Positions 9,638-20,440 of a DNA stretch of 41,677 nt are shown one piece after another; position 1 is the stretch's first letter; the number at the start of each line of letters is the position of its first letter. The notes under the pieces were generated by a model. The model was given only the letters and a program-made list of their open reading frames with translations. It searched no databases and was not told where the DNA came from. The position numbers and the translations under genes were made by a program. Source of the stretch: Stentor coeruleus (taxonomy: Eukaryota; Ciliophora; Heterotrichea; Heterotrichida; Stentoridae); assembly GCA_001970955.1 (NCBI GenBank), contig MPUH01000649.1, positions 1 to 41,677 on the forward strand. The letters run 5' to 3'.

Positions 9638-11506
9638 CTATAAAATCCCATTGGTTAAATATTGAAAGTCATCATACTTCAAAGTCCTCCAGTTGTTCTG
9701 TGCCGCATTGACTAAGTCTTCAATAAACTGGAAGCATTTCTCGTCAGTGTAAGTCAACCTCAGCCGTTCCCTAAGCTCATTTTCAGCTCTTTCAAATTCT
9801 CTAAGGCAAGGTAAATTATTCCCAGGCCCCATCATCTTCAATATAAGCAATAACTCATCTGCATGCTTCCTCAACTCAAGAAACCCTTGCAACAATAATA
9901 TTTTAAAATACCCAAACATTTCTCCATCAATCCCCCCCATAACTTCAATCATCTCCCCAGTTAACTTAAACGGGGCACTTTCAAAACCTATATTCCCACC
10001 AGGACTTATAATCAAAAAGAATCCAAAATCAATATGAATTATATGACCAAGAGAATCTAATAATATATTCGCATTATGCCGATCTTTAATATTCAAAACA
10101 TAGCATGCAAGTGAATATCCTGCCATAGACTGAATGAAATTTCTTTGAGCTTCTTCATATGTATTAGGCCAGTTTTCTATGAAGAAGTTTTGTAGTGTTG
10201 AATAGTTTTTATAAGTTTTTTTTATAGAATGTAATGATAAAGTGTTTGGAATATACTCAATCATTCCCATGTAATTTGAGATTATTTCAATTTCATAAGA
10301 CCGTAGGTATATTGATAGTAAGGCTTCTTCGAAGATTTTTTTCATTTTCATGATAAACTGCATTGCTAGATATTCTTGCCTTAGATCGTCTAGACCTTTG
10401 ACTATAAGTCCACGGATTTTCCAGGTTGAGTATTTGCCCCAAGGTGAACTTTCTCTAATCTTCTTTTCCATATCTTCCCACGACTCACCCCATACACTTT
10501 CTGAACTTGACAAAGTGTTATCGTTTAGACTTAGTCTTGGAGATGGTCGTTCATCAGGGTTTTTCTCAGCTTCTTCAACATATTCATTATACCCTTCGAA
10601 TCTTGTCTCTTTATGCACTAATTTGTTTATTTGTTCTACATCAACAGTATTCATTTCTTCTATAGCTTCATCATTAATAACATGTACTGAGTTACTATCA
10701 TTAATCCCTTCTTCTTTTAAAGATATGGTTTCATATACAATTTTATAAGGGACTCTAGCTTTGGTACAAAAACACATGCTTTTTTGATTATGAATTCTGA
10801 CTATTTGCATTTCATCTTTGTCTTCTAAATTATGGAATTTGAAATTGATAATCGGTCCTCTAAAAAGTCTACGGACAGGCTCAGGATGATTTCTGTATTT
10901 TTTCCTAGTATCGCTTAGGGTGTCTTCAACGCTTTCTAGCCAGAATTTTAGCTTTTCATCACGTTCTTCAAGGGGGATTTGATTAAGTCCTACTGAGATT
11001 TTGCATAGAAGATTTATCATTTTAAGCTGGTAGGTATAGTATTGCGAGCGGATGGTTTTGCGATTAAAGCCATCGAGTTCAGTGAAATCAGAAACAAGGT
11101 TGTAAAAATGAGGAGGAGGTCGTTCTGAAGTCTGTTTAGGTAAGGCTGCATTGACTATAGTCATATCAAGATTTTCTATGAAAGATTGAGCTTTTTCTTT
11201 TAACTCAGGATTGCAATCTTCAGCAAAAGCTGATAGGTTGTGATGAAGGGTTAGAGCAAAAGCGTGTGAATCAATACTATTCCTCAATAATAACCTTTCA
11301 ATCTCTCCACATTTTGGTTTATAAAAGTACATATTAACTATTTGTGGGATGTAAAATTCAATATCGCATGCGGGGTAGTCGTAAAGTTTGTTTATAAGAA
11401 ATGATATAACCCCATCTTCTTCTCTTTTATATAGATATTCAAGAAGCATTTCTAATGTGAATCCTTCATAGTTGAAAAGCCGTAGTAAAGAGCCTTCATT
11501 TGACAT
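9638..11506 (-). CDS. PI4KB: Phosphatidylinositol 4-kinase beta (type III)
   Basis: Makes phosphatidylinositol 4-phosphate from PI, in other eukaryotes mainly at the Golgi. The 622-residue protein has an N-terminal helical/LKU-type region (about 1-170), an acidic linker (260-350) and a C-terminal kinase domain. The ATP-binding lysine is in LIVKGLDDLRQE (K370), the catalytic loop is KDRHNANILLD (474-484), and the metal-binding motif is HIDFGF (491-496). The C-terminus YDDFQYLTNGIL matches the conserved 'FQYLTNGI' ending of PI4K-beta and is followed directly by TAG, good evidence that TAG is a true stop. Shorter than human PI4KB (about 800). No intron seen. Confidence 0.94.
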   Translation of the reverse strand: MSNEGSLLRLFNYEGFTLEMLLEYLYKREEDGVISFLINKLYDYPACDIEFYIPQIVNMYFYKPKCGEIERLLLRNSIDSHAFALTLHHNLSAFAEDCNPELKEKAQSFIENLDMTIVNAALPKQTSERPPPHFYNLVSDFTELDGFNRKTIRSQYYTYQLKMINLLCKISVGLNQIPLEERDEKLKFWLESVEDTLSDTRKKYRNHPEPVRRLFRGPIINFKFHNLEDKDEMQIVRIHNQKSMCFCTKARVPYKIVYETISLKEEGINDSNSVHVINDEAIEEMNTVDVEQINKLVHKETRFEGYNEYVEEAEKNPDERPSPRLSLNDNTLSSSESVWGESWEDMEKKIRESSPWGKYSTWKIRGLIVKGLDDLRQEYLAMQFIMKMKKIFEEALLSIYLRSYEIEIISNYMGMIEYIPNTLSLHSIKKTYKNYSTLQNFFIENWPNTYEEAQRNFIQSMAGYSLACYVLNIKDRHNANILLDSLGHIIHIDFGFFLIISPGGNIGFESAPFKLTGEMIEVMGGIDGEMFGYFKILLLQGFLELRKHADELLLILKMMGPGNNLPCLREFERAENELRERLRLTYTDEKCFQFIEDLVNAAQNNWRTLKYDDFQYLTNGIL

Positions 11507-12145
11507 TTGTTTATTACGTATTATATATTATGATAATAATGTGCGGCAGTTTTACAGGGAAATTTTATATTGTTTATAAAAGAGCTGAGGATAAATAATA
11601 CTTAGAGTTGATTTTTGATATATAAGTGTTTTGGAAGCGAATAGGGAGTGAAAGGAATTTAGGAAGATTATTTGATTAGTTAAAAATAGATTGAAAAGAT
11701 TCCGATAAAGGTGTAAAGGAGTTGGAAGGGGATTTTAAAGTTATGATCGTGATAATTTGATGAGAAAAAATAAATTGTTGGAGTTGATTTTATTAGAAAA
11801 TGTTATTGGATTACAAAAACTCAGCAGAAAAAAAAATTTAGGTAAATATCATAAAGTATATAAATTATCTTTGCTTGCACTTTAATATGATTATAAATAA
11901 CTTAAACTATTGATGTTAAGTTCACCTACCTCAACATTTTTATCTCACTAAAATAAAAATCCTTACATTTACTTCAAAAACCTACAAACCTACTTCAAAA
12001 CTAATTCTAAAAGAATATTAAAAATCCTATCAAAACCTACTAACCCATATCAAAAATTTTTATCCTATCAAAAACCCCAACTTTATCTCAAACCCTCAGC
12101 TTTTTCCTAAAAAGTCTAAGCTAATTACCCTTTCCTATCAAAATC
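11507..12145. promoter_or_regulatory. Divergent promoter region
   Basis: 639 bp between the PI4K gene (minus) and the coiled-coil gene (plus). The half next to PI4K is G-rich on the plus strand and the half next to the plus-strand gene is C-rich ('aaaacctac' runs), so each gene has a C-rich upstream flank on its own coding strand. No defined motif identified. Confidence 0.45.
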
Positions 12146-13000
12146 ATGAAAAATCTTCACACCCTACACATAATAAAAATGGACTGCGGAAGTTCTCTTC
12201 TAGCAATCGAAGACCAAATTTCCAAACTCGAACAAGAAAAACTCAAACTTGAACAACAAGAACTATACACCGAAGTTGACAACCTAACCCGAAAAATCGC
12301 AAATCTCCGAATTAAACTAAAAAAAAAACAAATCGAAATGCTCGAATCCTCTCACACAAACGAAAAAGACCTATTAGAAAAGAACTTCCAAAATGAATTA
12401 AGTATATTTAACAAGAACTGGGAAAATATGATAGAAGCTTATTATGAAAAATGCCAAAATGATCTCGATGAATTTACTAAAAAAAATCAACAAAATATGA
12501 TTATTGAACGAAATCGTCTTGAAACCACACTTCATATGTTTTTTAAACCAAGTGCTGCATTACTAAATATGATAAAGTGTAAGGAAAAAGCTGTTAAAGC
12601 TGGAAAATATGCTGATGCTCAGACGTTATTAAATCAAATAGAAGAAGCGAAAGCTCTTGAAGAAAATAGGTTTGCTGAACAGAAAAGGAATGCTGTTGAA
12701 CAAGGTCTAATGAATTTTAGACAAGCATATGAGAAAAAAATACAGAATTTGAAGAAAAGACACCAAACAGGGCTTAATGAACTTGGGATACAGAGGATTT
12801 GGGAAAATGATGTTATGCTGAAAAAGTATGATAATTTGAGAAAGGACATGGAAAATACTCAACAGATTATGAAAAATATACATGAAGGAAAGCATACTAC
12901 TGCTGCAGGACGACATCATCAATCACCGTCTAAGACTTTTTACTCAACGACAAGTTCGTCCTCGCCTTTAACTGCAAGGAAAAAAAATATGGATAGTTAA
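12146..13000 (+). CDS. Conserved-looking coiled-coil protein
   Basis: A 284-residue, mostly alpha-helical protein. Residues 25-130 form a charged coiled coil. A central segment (about 132-210) has a 'LLNMIKCKEKAVKAGKYADAQ' pattern followed by a long Glu/Lys helix, reminiscent of uncharacterised coiled-coil proteins of ciliates and flagellates. The tail is Ser/His-rich. No enzymatic domain, signal peptide or membrane span. The start is uncertain: the ATG at 12179 gives 273 residues and lies in 'aataaaaATG', the same context as BDP1, so it may be the true start. A cytoskeletal or ciliary role is a guess from composition only. Confidence 0.8.
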   Translation: MKNLHTLHIIKMDCGSSLLAIEDQISKLEQEKLKLEQQELYTEVDNLTRKIANLRIKLKKKQIEMLESSHTNEKDLLEKNFQNELSIFNKNWENMIEAYYEKCQNDLDEFTKKNQQNMIIERNRLETTLHMFFKPSAALLNMIKCKEKAVKAGKYADAQTLLNQIEEAKALEENRFAEQKRNAVEQGLMNFRQAYEKKIQNLKKRHQTGLNELGIQRIWENDVMLKKYDNLRKDMENTQQIMKNIHEGKHTTAAGRHHQSPSKTFYSTTSSSSPLTARKKNMDS

Positions 13001-13661
13001 TTGATTTTTTAATTTAGATCATGTCCTGGGTTAGGTAAAGGGAAATCGATTTTAGATATTGACTTTTTATTATTTTAAGTCTTTTTTACTATTGAGGCAA
13101 GGAAAGCATTGATATAATAATAAATTGTGGGTTAGTAAAATATAAGGCTAAATGAGGTTCTTTTTTTGATTTTAAAATAGTTTTTGAATACTGTAATATA
13201 AAGTTATAAATGTAATAAATATAGTAATATTTTGTATTAAAATTGTTTAAAACCTATTTTTATTTTACTATTAGCTTATCCATCTACCCAAAAAATACAT
13301 CAACCTCACTATAAAACTCTACAAAACCAAAAACCCAAACCACAAATCTTTGAATATCACTTTTTCCTATAAAACTTAAAACTCTCTTTTACCAAAAAAA
13401 ACTTTATCTCTTAACTAATACCCATATCTTATTATGGCAAACCACCACATTTTTATACTAATCTAACATTAAAATTCTATAATAATCATAACACCAATAT
13501 AAATAATCTGCAAATCTTTCTATAACCCAAAAACAACATCACATAAAATATTACAAAACTTTTTTAAATATCGATAANAATAATCTGCAAATCTTTCTAT
13601 AACCCAAAAACAACATCACATAAAATATTACAAAACTTTTTTAAATATCGATAAAGCAGAA
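13001..13661. other. Intergenic DNA between converging genes
   Basis: G-rich next to the plus-strand coiled-coil gene, then C-rich toward the minus-strand gene at 13662, matching the strand-composition rule seen elsewhere. 13502-13577 and 13579-13654 are one sequence duplicated around the 'n' at 13578. No gene recognised. Confidence 0.6.
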
Positions 13662-14147
13662 TCATTTATTCATCTCAACAACAGAATCTTTTGACTGATT
13701 CTGCTGATATCTTGTTTCAGCTCTATAATTCCCCCCACCTTCATATCCAAAAAACACAAGTTTTTGTATTTCTTCATCGACTGTGTTTTTTTTATGCGCA
13801 TTTCTTATGTGTTTCCTTTCTCTTATAGACCCTGTCCTTATTCTTTTTTCTATTATCTTATCACTAAGGCATTTATTCAAAAATTTTCCAGAATCGATTT
13901 GCATTGTTTCTTCCAAAGGAAGCAAATGTGTTGGGATATTTTGTCTTGTAGCTTGATCAAAATGATTAATGCCAGCTTTATCTTCAATTAAAAAAGACTC
14001 TCTGTATACAGATGGGGAATTTGACTTGTAATGGAACTTTTGAAGTACTTCTAAGCAGCGGGCTTGGCTATTTTGTTCTTACTTTTTCATGTTCTGGGTT
14101 TTTTCCATCACTTTTTGAAGCCGTGATTCTGAGTCTCTGTTAAGCAT
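13662..14147 (-). CDS. Small hypothetical protein with one 15-nt intron
   Basis: A spliced gene easily missed because the open frame looks like only 87 codons. From the ATG at 14147 the frame hits TAA after 'QNMKK', but removing the 15-nt intron 14068-14082 joins it to a frame ending in TGA at 13662, giving 156 residues. The protein is basic and polar, without recognised domain, signal peptide or membrane span; it has a KIIEKRIRTGSIRERKHIR patch and a Gly-rich turn near the C-terminus. This is the only gene in the window that appears to end in TGA. Identification as a gene rests on the consensus intron and the clean downstream frame. Confidence 0.65.
14068..14082 (-). other. 15-nt spliceosomal intron
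   Basis: On the minus strand it reads GTAAGAACAAAATAG: GTAA donor, A at position 10 (probable branch point), TAG acceptor. Unspliced reading meets TAA at once. Confidence 0.75.
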
Positions 14148-14499
14148 TTATATTAAACATGAACCAAAGGTTATTTAATGCTATCATTCAACAAGTAGAA
14201 GTTAAATTCTTTGGGGGTTAAGCTTTTATCTTTATGCAATTTTATGAATTTTTGTTGTTGTAGAATTTAGGTAAGTATTATGGGAAATTATCTGAAAATA
14301 TGATAAAATTTCTTAGCTTTCATATGTGCAATCATTCTTCAACTTACAAACCAGTTAGTCTTATTATTTTGCGGAATCTTATTTGAAATTATGATTTTTG
14401 AATGTTTTTATTTCAGGATTTCCCAAGAAAACCTCGGATTATGCTTTGCAATTTTATTTTGACAAGTGATTTTCTAAGAAACAATTTTAGATTAAGTAA
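14148..14499. other. Intergenic, nothing recognised
   Basis: AT-rich DNA upstream of the small spliced gene. No coding frame, repeat or RNA gene recognised. Confidence 0.4.
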
Positions 14500-14775
14500 C
14501 TAATTATTGAAAATCTTTAAAATTAATTCAATGCTTCCTTGTATATTGGAAATGGGTTTTCCAATATTCCCAACCCTATCCTTAAAAGATTTTACTTCTT
14601 TATTGACAGCTTTTACCTTTCTAATAACAGTTTCTACTTTTCTACTGACAGCTATTACTTTTCTGTCGATATCTTTTGCTTCTCTACTGATATCTTTTAC
14701 TTCTTCACTGATATCTTTTACTACTTTATTGATAATAATTGTAGTTTCCTTACCGATAATTTTTTGCATCTCCAC
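14500..14775 (-). CDS. Possible heptad-repeat coiled-coil ORF (may be decayed)
   Basis: A 91-codon minus-strand frame. Residues 17-65 are consecutive seven-residue units such as VKDISEE, VKDISRE, AKDIDRK, VIAVSRK, VETVIRK, VKAVNKE, a textbook coiled coil; the DNA is correspondingly a diverged 21-bp tandem repeat. The heptad pattern continues upstream in another frame to about 14840, so a frameshift seems to have removed the original N-terminus. The opposite strand is also open because of the repeat, and that frame is a shadow. Flanking composition (G-rich at 14880-15000) fits a minus-strand gene. Expression doubtful. Confidence 0.3.
   Translation of the reverse strand: MEMQKIIGKETTIIINKVVKDISEEVKDISREAKDIDRKVIAVSRKVETVIRKVKAVNKEVKSFKDRVGNIGKPISNIQGSIELILKIFNN
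14575..14735. repeat. Diverged 21-bp tandem repeat encoding heptads
   Basis: About seven units of 21 bp around the core 'gatatcttttacttct' (plus strand), each encoding one heptad on the minus strand. Units are diverged by substitutions but keep the 21-bp period. Confidence 0.6.
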
Positions 14776-14863
14776 TGATAGTTTTTATGTTTTCACCGAT
14801 AACTTCAACTTTATTTTCAAAAGCTTTAGTTTTTACACTTATCTGCTTAAATTTTATTTGTAA

Positions 14864-15538
14864 GCATATGCATGATATATTATTTAAATTTAAAGGAGTT
14901 GCTGTGAAGATTGCGAATTCAATTTTGGAAGTTTAATTATTATAGAAGATACTAGATTAAAAGTGTATAGATTTTGGCGGGGTAGAAATAACTAATAAAA
15001 AATAATACTCTTGATAGACCTGATAGAATTATATCTATTCTTGAAAATAATTTAGCTGGGTAATATATAACTACTGATTTCTAGAAATGATAGTATATTA
15101 TATGCATTTAAAGATTTTAAAAAAATTATAACATGTGAAGGCATAAATTTATTATAGGATTAGCTAAAATTGTCTTTATTTATATAAAAAATACACCCAG
15201 CAATGATTTTTACATATAGTAATATTTTCACATAGAATTTCTAAAGTCTTTTAATTTTTCTTTAAATAAAAGAACCATATAAACTTTATATCTATAACCC
15301 TAATACTTATCTTAACCTAATTTTTTAACTTCTTTATCATCCACTAATCACAGTCTGAACTCTAAAAATTATATTCCAATCATATACTTAAATCTTAATA
15401 TCTAAACAAGCATAATCATTTCTCTTAATCCTCCTAGGTTTATTCAAAAAATCCAGTTATGATTTTCTCTTTTAATACTCTTATCAAACTGGGTATCACA
15501 AAGGCCTTCCATCAATGTATTGAAGTGCAAATAGTAAG
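14864..15538. other. Intergenic, composition switch only
   Basis: G-rich at 14880-15000, then strongly C-rich at 15200-15540, as expected between the upstream side of one minus-strand gene and the downstream side of another. No gene recognised. Confidence 0.4.
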
Positions 15539-15751
15539 CTAACTAAAATTAATTGTCAACAATAAGCCTTCATCAGGCATTTCCTTCTTGGTCATTTCTG
15601 TAGTTTTTCCTAACAGATACTCCAAAATTCCTTTATATCTTTCTTCTACAGCAAAAATGATGATAAGACCAGCCTTAGTTTTTAGAATCAAAGTTGCATG
15701 ATGTTTTCTTATCAGGATATACATCAAAAAGCTAGGGCAGCTCATCTTCAT
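15539..15751 (-). CDS. Small unrecognised ORF, possibly a gene remnant
   Basis: About 70 codons from the ATG at 15751 to TAG. The C-terminal half (beta-like 'LILKTKAGLIIIF' followed by an amphipathic helix) weakly resembles the SRP9/SRP14 fold, but no residue is diagnostic. A second frame upstream also looks coding (about 15830-15700) and is out of register, so this may be the 3' end of a frameshifted gene. No 15- or 16-nt intron reconciles the frames. Flanking composition supports a minus-strand gene here. Confidence 0.25.
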   Translation of the reverse strand: MKMSCPSFLMYILIRKHHATLILKTKAGLIIIFAVEERYKGILEYLLGKTTEMTKKEMPDEGLLLTINFS

Positions 15752-15899
15752 AAGCACTGCTTACTTGAAATTGATTTCTAATAATTTTGTCGGACAGAGT
15801 TTCTCTATAACCTTAAAGATATGAGTTGAAGGCTTTTTTGCTGTTAAAATAGACGTAGTAGAGTGATTAGAGATTTTTTTTGTAGTGTAGAAGGTTAAA

Positions 15900-16471
15900 A
15901 TTATATGAAAGACAATTCTGAATATAGTTTTTGGAAGCCAAACTAAGTGACATTATCGTGTTAATAAGCTTCATTAGCTATTCGGGTAAAATCAGATTGA
16001 ATATATTAGATTTTAATAATCGATGGTATAAATATAGGTAAATTCTCAAAAGGAAATTTAAATTTGGTCAAAAAGCAAAGAGGCTTGATGGGAGATACTT
16101 ATGAATTTTATACTTTTTTATATAAGGATTTGTTAAATAAGTTTTAAAGAAAATGATTGGCTTTTATAATTTTTATGGAAAATAAGAGAGTAATTATTAC
16201 GAGAAAGTAAAGTAAAAATTGGAGAGGGTGAAGATGATGATTATTGGATTTTAGTAGGAAAATTTTTAAAAACTTAAAGATAAGCAAGATAGTAAAGCAT
16301 TGAAATGAGATTTTGGGATTAAGGAAGATTTCTAAGTAAGGGCTAACAGAAAAATAATATCAGTGCTCAAAACAATCTGATAAACATCATTTCTCATGAG
16401 GAATTTCAATAACTTTATATATCTAAGTCTACTTAGAATAAAAAAACTAATTTTAACACCAATAACTATAA
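15900..16471. other. Intergenic, nothing recognised
   Basis: G-rich on the plus strand until about 16330, then neutral up to the zinc-finger gene. No gene or RNA recognised. Confidence 0.4.
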
Positions 16472-16798
16472 ATGGATAGGACTAGCGATCTTATAATTCT
16501 TCTCTATTGTTGCCCTTACAAGTCTTGCCTGAAGGAATACCGAAGTAAATTCAACCTTAAAAGGCATGTAGAGTTTTATCATTTAGGTCAAAAGCCTTAT
16601 ATATGCTCAGCTTGCGATAAAAGCTTTGTCAGCAAGCAAAATTTAATAGAGCATCAGTATATACATTCAGGAGTCAAACCTTATAAATGTACAGTTTGCG
16701 AGCAAAAGTTTCGCCAAGTGAGTCTTCTAACCTTGCACAAACGAACTCATTCTTACAATTACCAAGAAACTTTAAATTATGCAATTCACTTGCAATAA
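16472..16798 (+). CDS. Three-finger C2H2 zinc-finger protein
   Basis: A 108-residue protein made almost wholly of three C2H2 fingers: C..C at 14/19 with H31/H36; a second starting PYICSACDKSF with two histidines in the helix; and a third starting PYKCTVCEQKF and ending HKRTH. Linkers (LGQKPY, SGVKPY) resemble the TGEKPY linker of DNA-binding finger arrays, so sequence-specific DNA binding is likely, though no effector domain is present. It ends in tandem TAA TAA. Much shorter than most family members, but start and stop look genuine. Confidence 0.85.
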   Translation: MDRTSDLIILLYCCPYKSCLKEYRSKFNLKRHVEFYHLGQKPYICSACDKSFVSKQNLIEHQYIHSGVKPYKCTVCEQKFRQVSLLTLHKRTHSYNYQETLNYAIHLQ

Positions 16799-16801
16799 TA
16801 A

Positions 16802-18231
16802 GATAATTTAGTATAGTAAATCTAATAGAAAAGCTGAATTTTCAAGGCTTTACTATGAAATAATTGATTAATAGCATTTTGGCTTACTAAATTATCTTTT
16901 TTATTTACATATAGTTTTAATGGAGGCTTATTTTTATTAGAATGTGCTGTTAGCATTGTTGTGTTTGATTTTTTTGTGGCCTAACCTTGGTTAGGTGTTT
17001 TGGAACTCTGTTTTAATTAAATAATCTAGTTTTTGGGAAGTCTGAAAGTAAGTAAAATTAGGTCTGAATTTTAAAAAATATGAAATCAGGATTGAATATT
17101 AAGGATTAAATGGGTTTATAATTTGGCATACCTTACTTATTTTTTTTTTCAAGATTCTAATAAGCATTTCTTGTTGAATTAGAAATCTTAAGTTTAATGA
17201 AAAATTTAGCATTTAATATAAATGTTTTTTATAGTCCTTAAGCCTATCATTCAGCATATCCTTAGTAAATAGGCTTGGTATAGATTTGAATAAAAATTGA
17301 ATATTTTTACAACTTTTTTGATAAATATTTATATATATTATCAATTTATATAATACAATATTCCATATTATTAAACTATAAAATGTATTAGTTTATGATA
17401 AAAGCGTGGTGATAACACTTGGTGAGGAAATTATGAAATAATATATCGAAATTTTATAAATCAATGAGTAGTCTTTGTACATAGTTAATGTATTTTAGAA
17501 TTGGAATTTATAGAAATCATGTATCTCATATATAAAAATTTATAATTACAATAAGTTATATATGTTTGATTTTTCTTTTATTATTATGCTAATATTAATG
17601 CTATAAATTTGTTTTTGTTTGCTTTTTTATATTCTCTATATCTTCTACATAATTTTTTATGTTATTGTCAAGTCTCTTTTGTTCTTTTATTATTATACTT
17701 ATTTCTTAAAATGTTTTTGTTTTTTGTATAATATAAAGTTTTGAGAATTTTGAATATTTAGGATAAAACCCTTGAGCCTTTTTAGAATATTTTTATGCCG
17801 AACTTGGAAAAAGTAGTTTGCAACTAAATTTACAAAATTAAAGATTTAATAGAATGCTATAAAATGATAATGAATAAAATATAAGATATAAAGTAATCCT
17901 TTTTTAAATAAAAAGCATAGCTTCAGTATTATTATCAAATTTATACTGTAATTGCATAAATCCTATTTTTAAAGCTACTTCTGTAATTTAGGACTATAAA
18001 ATATCAAAAAATTCATCATGTTCAGTCAATCCCTTACACAAAAATTTTATTGCTTCTCTAAAACAGCTTAGTTCTCCACATAAAAAAATCTAAAATACTT
18101 AAACTTTCATCCAAGAAAATTTTTTACAAAAAATTATTTTATCCATATAAAAGCAATATCTCATATCCACAAGCCTAAAAATTCTCTCATCTTATACCAT
18201 ACCCAATCCATATATTAATATCAAAATTTTA
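16802..18231. other. 1.4-kb gene-free stretch
   Basis: G-rich next to the zinc-finger gene (16900-17080), very AT-rich and T-rich in the middle (17300-17760), then C-rich at 18000-18231 next to the minus-strand gene. No open frame, repeat or RNA gene recognised. Confidence 0.5.
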
Positions 18232-19116
18232 TTATTCCTCATATCTTTTCTGTAACCTCTCAGCATACTTAACTTCAAACTCCTCCAACTCATTTACAAT
18301 TTCATTAATCTTTTCCTTTTCCAACAACCTTTTATTTTTCCTTAGATCATCTAGTTCTATATACCCCTTCCTCATTTTTTCTGACATTTTAACTCTTTCA
18401 TCTTTGTTCTTATAAAAATCTCTTTTTCTTCCCATATTAGCTCTAAAAAGTTTTATCCATAGCCTGCTTTTATGTGTTTTGATATACTCATAGAAGTTTT
18501 TTTTCCTATTTTTCCGACTACTTTGTTGGTTTTTTGTAGTTACCATCACTTCGTCAAAGGTTTGGCTTCTTTGTTTGTTTATAACTTTCTGTAAAATTAT
18601 GATTTTTTCTTGGCTTTTTTTTGTGTCGAGTATATCTGGGTCGTTTATAGACTTACTTCTGAAGCGGATATGGTCAAATTTTATTACTACAGGGTCGTAA
18701 CTGCTTGTAAAGGGCCTTTTGACTATGTTTGATGATGTTTCTGCTAAGCCAGGTAAGGGATCTTCGTTAATCTGTTTAGATTTATGTTGGATCTGTATAT
18801 AATTTACATTTTCTCGAGCTTGTCTTCTTTCGAAAAGCCGTTGTCTGGACTCAAGCTTACTTTTCGTCGCCTTTTCCTGATATACACGATTTCTCTCTGT
18901 GGATTCTAATAACGATATGTTAACTGGTGATGATGGTCCAGCTAGGTAGTTTTCTTGAGGATCAAGATAATATTTTGATATTTTAGGACTTGAAAGATAT
19001 TTAGAATTCCAGGTATTTCCTATATGCTTATAGTAATCGTAGGTTTTTTTTATTGGGTGTTGCTTGATTTTGTCAAGTGGTAAAGAGAGGTCTAGTTTTA
19101 TATTCATTTGTATCAT
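18232..19116 (-). CDS. Basic hypothetical protein
   Basis: A 294-residue, strongly basic protein without recognised domain. The N-terminal third is Tyr/Ser/Pro-rich with 'YYKHIGNTWNSKYL' and 'YYLDPQENYLAGPSSP'; the middle has Arg/Gln-rich helices ('RQRLFERRQARENV'), and the last 100 residues are Lys/Arg/Glu helices that may form a coiled coil. No signal peptide or membrane span. It starts at ATG 19116 (ATG at 19107 also possible) and ends TAA. The composition recalls microtubule- or RNA-associated proteins, but no motif supports a choice. Confidence 0.75.
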   Translation of the reverse strand: MIQMNIKLDLSLPLDKIKQHPIKKTYDYYKHIGNTWNSKYLSSPKISKYYLDPQENYLAGPSSPVNISLLESTERNRVYQEKATKSKLESRQRLFERRQARENVNYIQIQHKSKQINEDPLPGLAETSSNIVKRPFTSSYDPVVIKFDHIRFRSKSINDPDILDTKKSQEKIIILQKVINKQRSQTFDEVMVTTKNQQSSRKNRKKNFYEYIKTHKSRLWIKLFRANMGRKRDFYKNKDERVKMSEKMRKGYIELDDLRKNKRLLEKEKINEIVNELEEFEVKYAERLQKRYEE

Positions 19117-20192
19117 AAGATGAATGTATTGAGAAAATTAAAATGAAATTATTTTGGGATTTTTTATGAAAATTGAATATTGAAAGATTTTTGGTTTAGA
19201 GAAAAGTTTTGGATATACTTTTCTTGAGGATGGGTTATTGTGTTTGCTGTTTTAGACTTTTTTTATTTGCAGTATTATATAGATTTTGTGTTTTGGGTAG
19301 AGGCAGATTTTAGGTTAATAGATGATTTTAATTAGATTTGAGTAGATTTAAATTTTATGGTTTGGAGTAGTTGGTGATAAGAATAAAGGAAATATAAAGC
19401 AATGCGAGATTTAATAAATTTAGCAATGACTTAAATATATACTAAAGTTGATGAATTTTATGTTTTATCACATATCGAGAGGTTTTGTATAGCTATTCTA
19501 CATATCATTGTAGATTCTGAAATCAGGATGCTTTTATAGCTAAATTTTTTTTTTTTAATCTTAGTATCAAAGTTTTCAAATGAAAATGCGGGATATGCCT
19601 TTAAGCATATATATAGATGATCTAATTTTTAATGATTAAGATATTATCTTCCACCATTTTAAATAAATCACAGTTCCTTATATAAAAGCTTAATGCATGC
19701 GTACTTCAGACCTCAGAATATTTGATTATCTACCTTAATGCAAAAAATGTAGCAGTTCAGGCAAGATTAGAATATAAAAAATGATAATCGTAGCTGAAAG
19801 AAACGAAATGATCAGATACGAAAAAGAAGAGAATGCCAAAGACAGCTCGCAAAAGGTAAAGCAACTAGCTAAAGAAAAAATAATTCACAATTACTCCTAG
19901 AGATGATCGATATATGGAAAACCTAATTTACACTTAAGAGATTTAAAAACAGACACCTATGAATTTAACAGAAAAGGAAAAGGCCATAAAATAGTGAAAA
20001 AACCTATACAAATGGACAGATTAAATGCAACAAGAGTGAAATTCTAGCAAATATCCAAAGAATAGGCAGGTGAAATGCTTCTTGCCCGATGATATAAGTT
20101 GAACTTATTAAATACAATACACTTCATGATAATATAATCAATTATAAAACCTTGACGATGCTCATGTGGTTGACAAATGGTAGAAACTGTGT
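19117..20192. other. Gene-poor stretch leading into element relics
   Basis: G-rich just upstream of the 18232 gene. From about 19780 short plus-strand frames (for example 'MIIVAERNEMIRYEKEEN' and a Lys-rich frame to about 20045) broken by TAG and TGA may be the upstream part of the retroelement that follows. Nothing identifiable. Confidence 0.35.
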
Positions 20193-20440
20193 AGAATAAC
20201 TCTAGCAATTGAAACTATAATATAAATTCATTCAAGCCAAAGTCTTTTCAACTTTCTATGCATTCTAAATATTAATAAAGCCTTTGATTCAGTTGAAAGA
20301 AATCAACTTTTAGAAATCATAGTGACAATAGGAATAAATAACAAGATAGTTATAATGCTCAGTAAAATGTACAAGCGAGAAACAAGCAGAATTCTAATGA
20401 GCGACAGTCTCAAAAGCTCAATAATACTACCAAAGAGGAA
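20193..20440 (+). pseudogene. LINE-type reverse transcriptase fragment
   Basis: The plus-strand frame reads RITLA...(stop)...FLCILNINKAFDSVERNQLL then GINNKIVIMLSKMYK and an 'I..S..SSIILP' stretch. This matches the start of the RT domain of non-LTR retrotransposons: the 'RPITL' block, 'LDIxKAFDSVxxxxL' (first catalytic Asp in AFDSV), 'GIxxxIxxLIxxMY', then the region before 'GVRQG'. The later blocks, including YxDD, are absent; the frame runs into a pogo-like transposase relic. One TAA interrupts it. A dead fragment about 80 residues long. Confidence 0.65.

Noticed and set aside
14507..14863. Plus-strand frames rich in Phe, Ser and Thr
   Set aside because: They are the reverse side of the 21-bp heptad repeat; the minus strand gives a sensible coiled coil.
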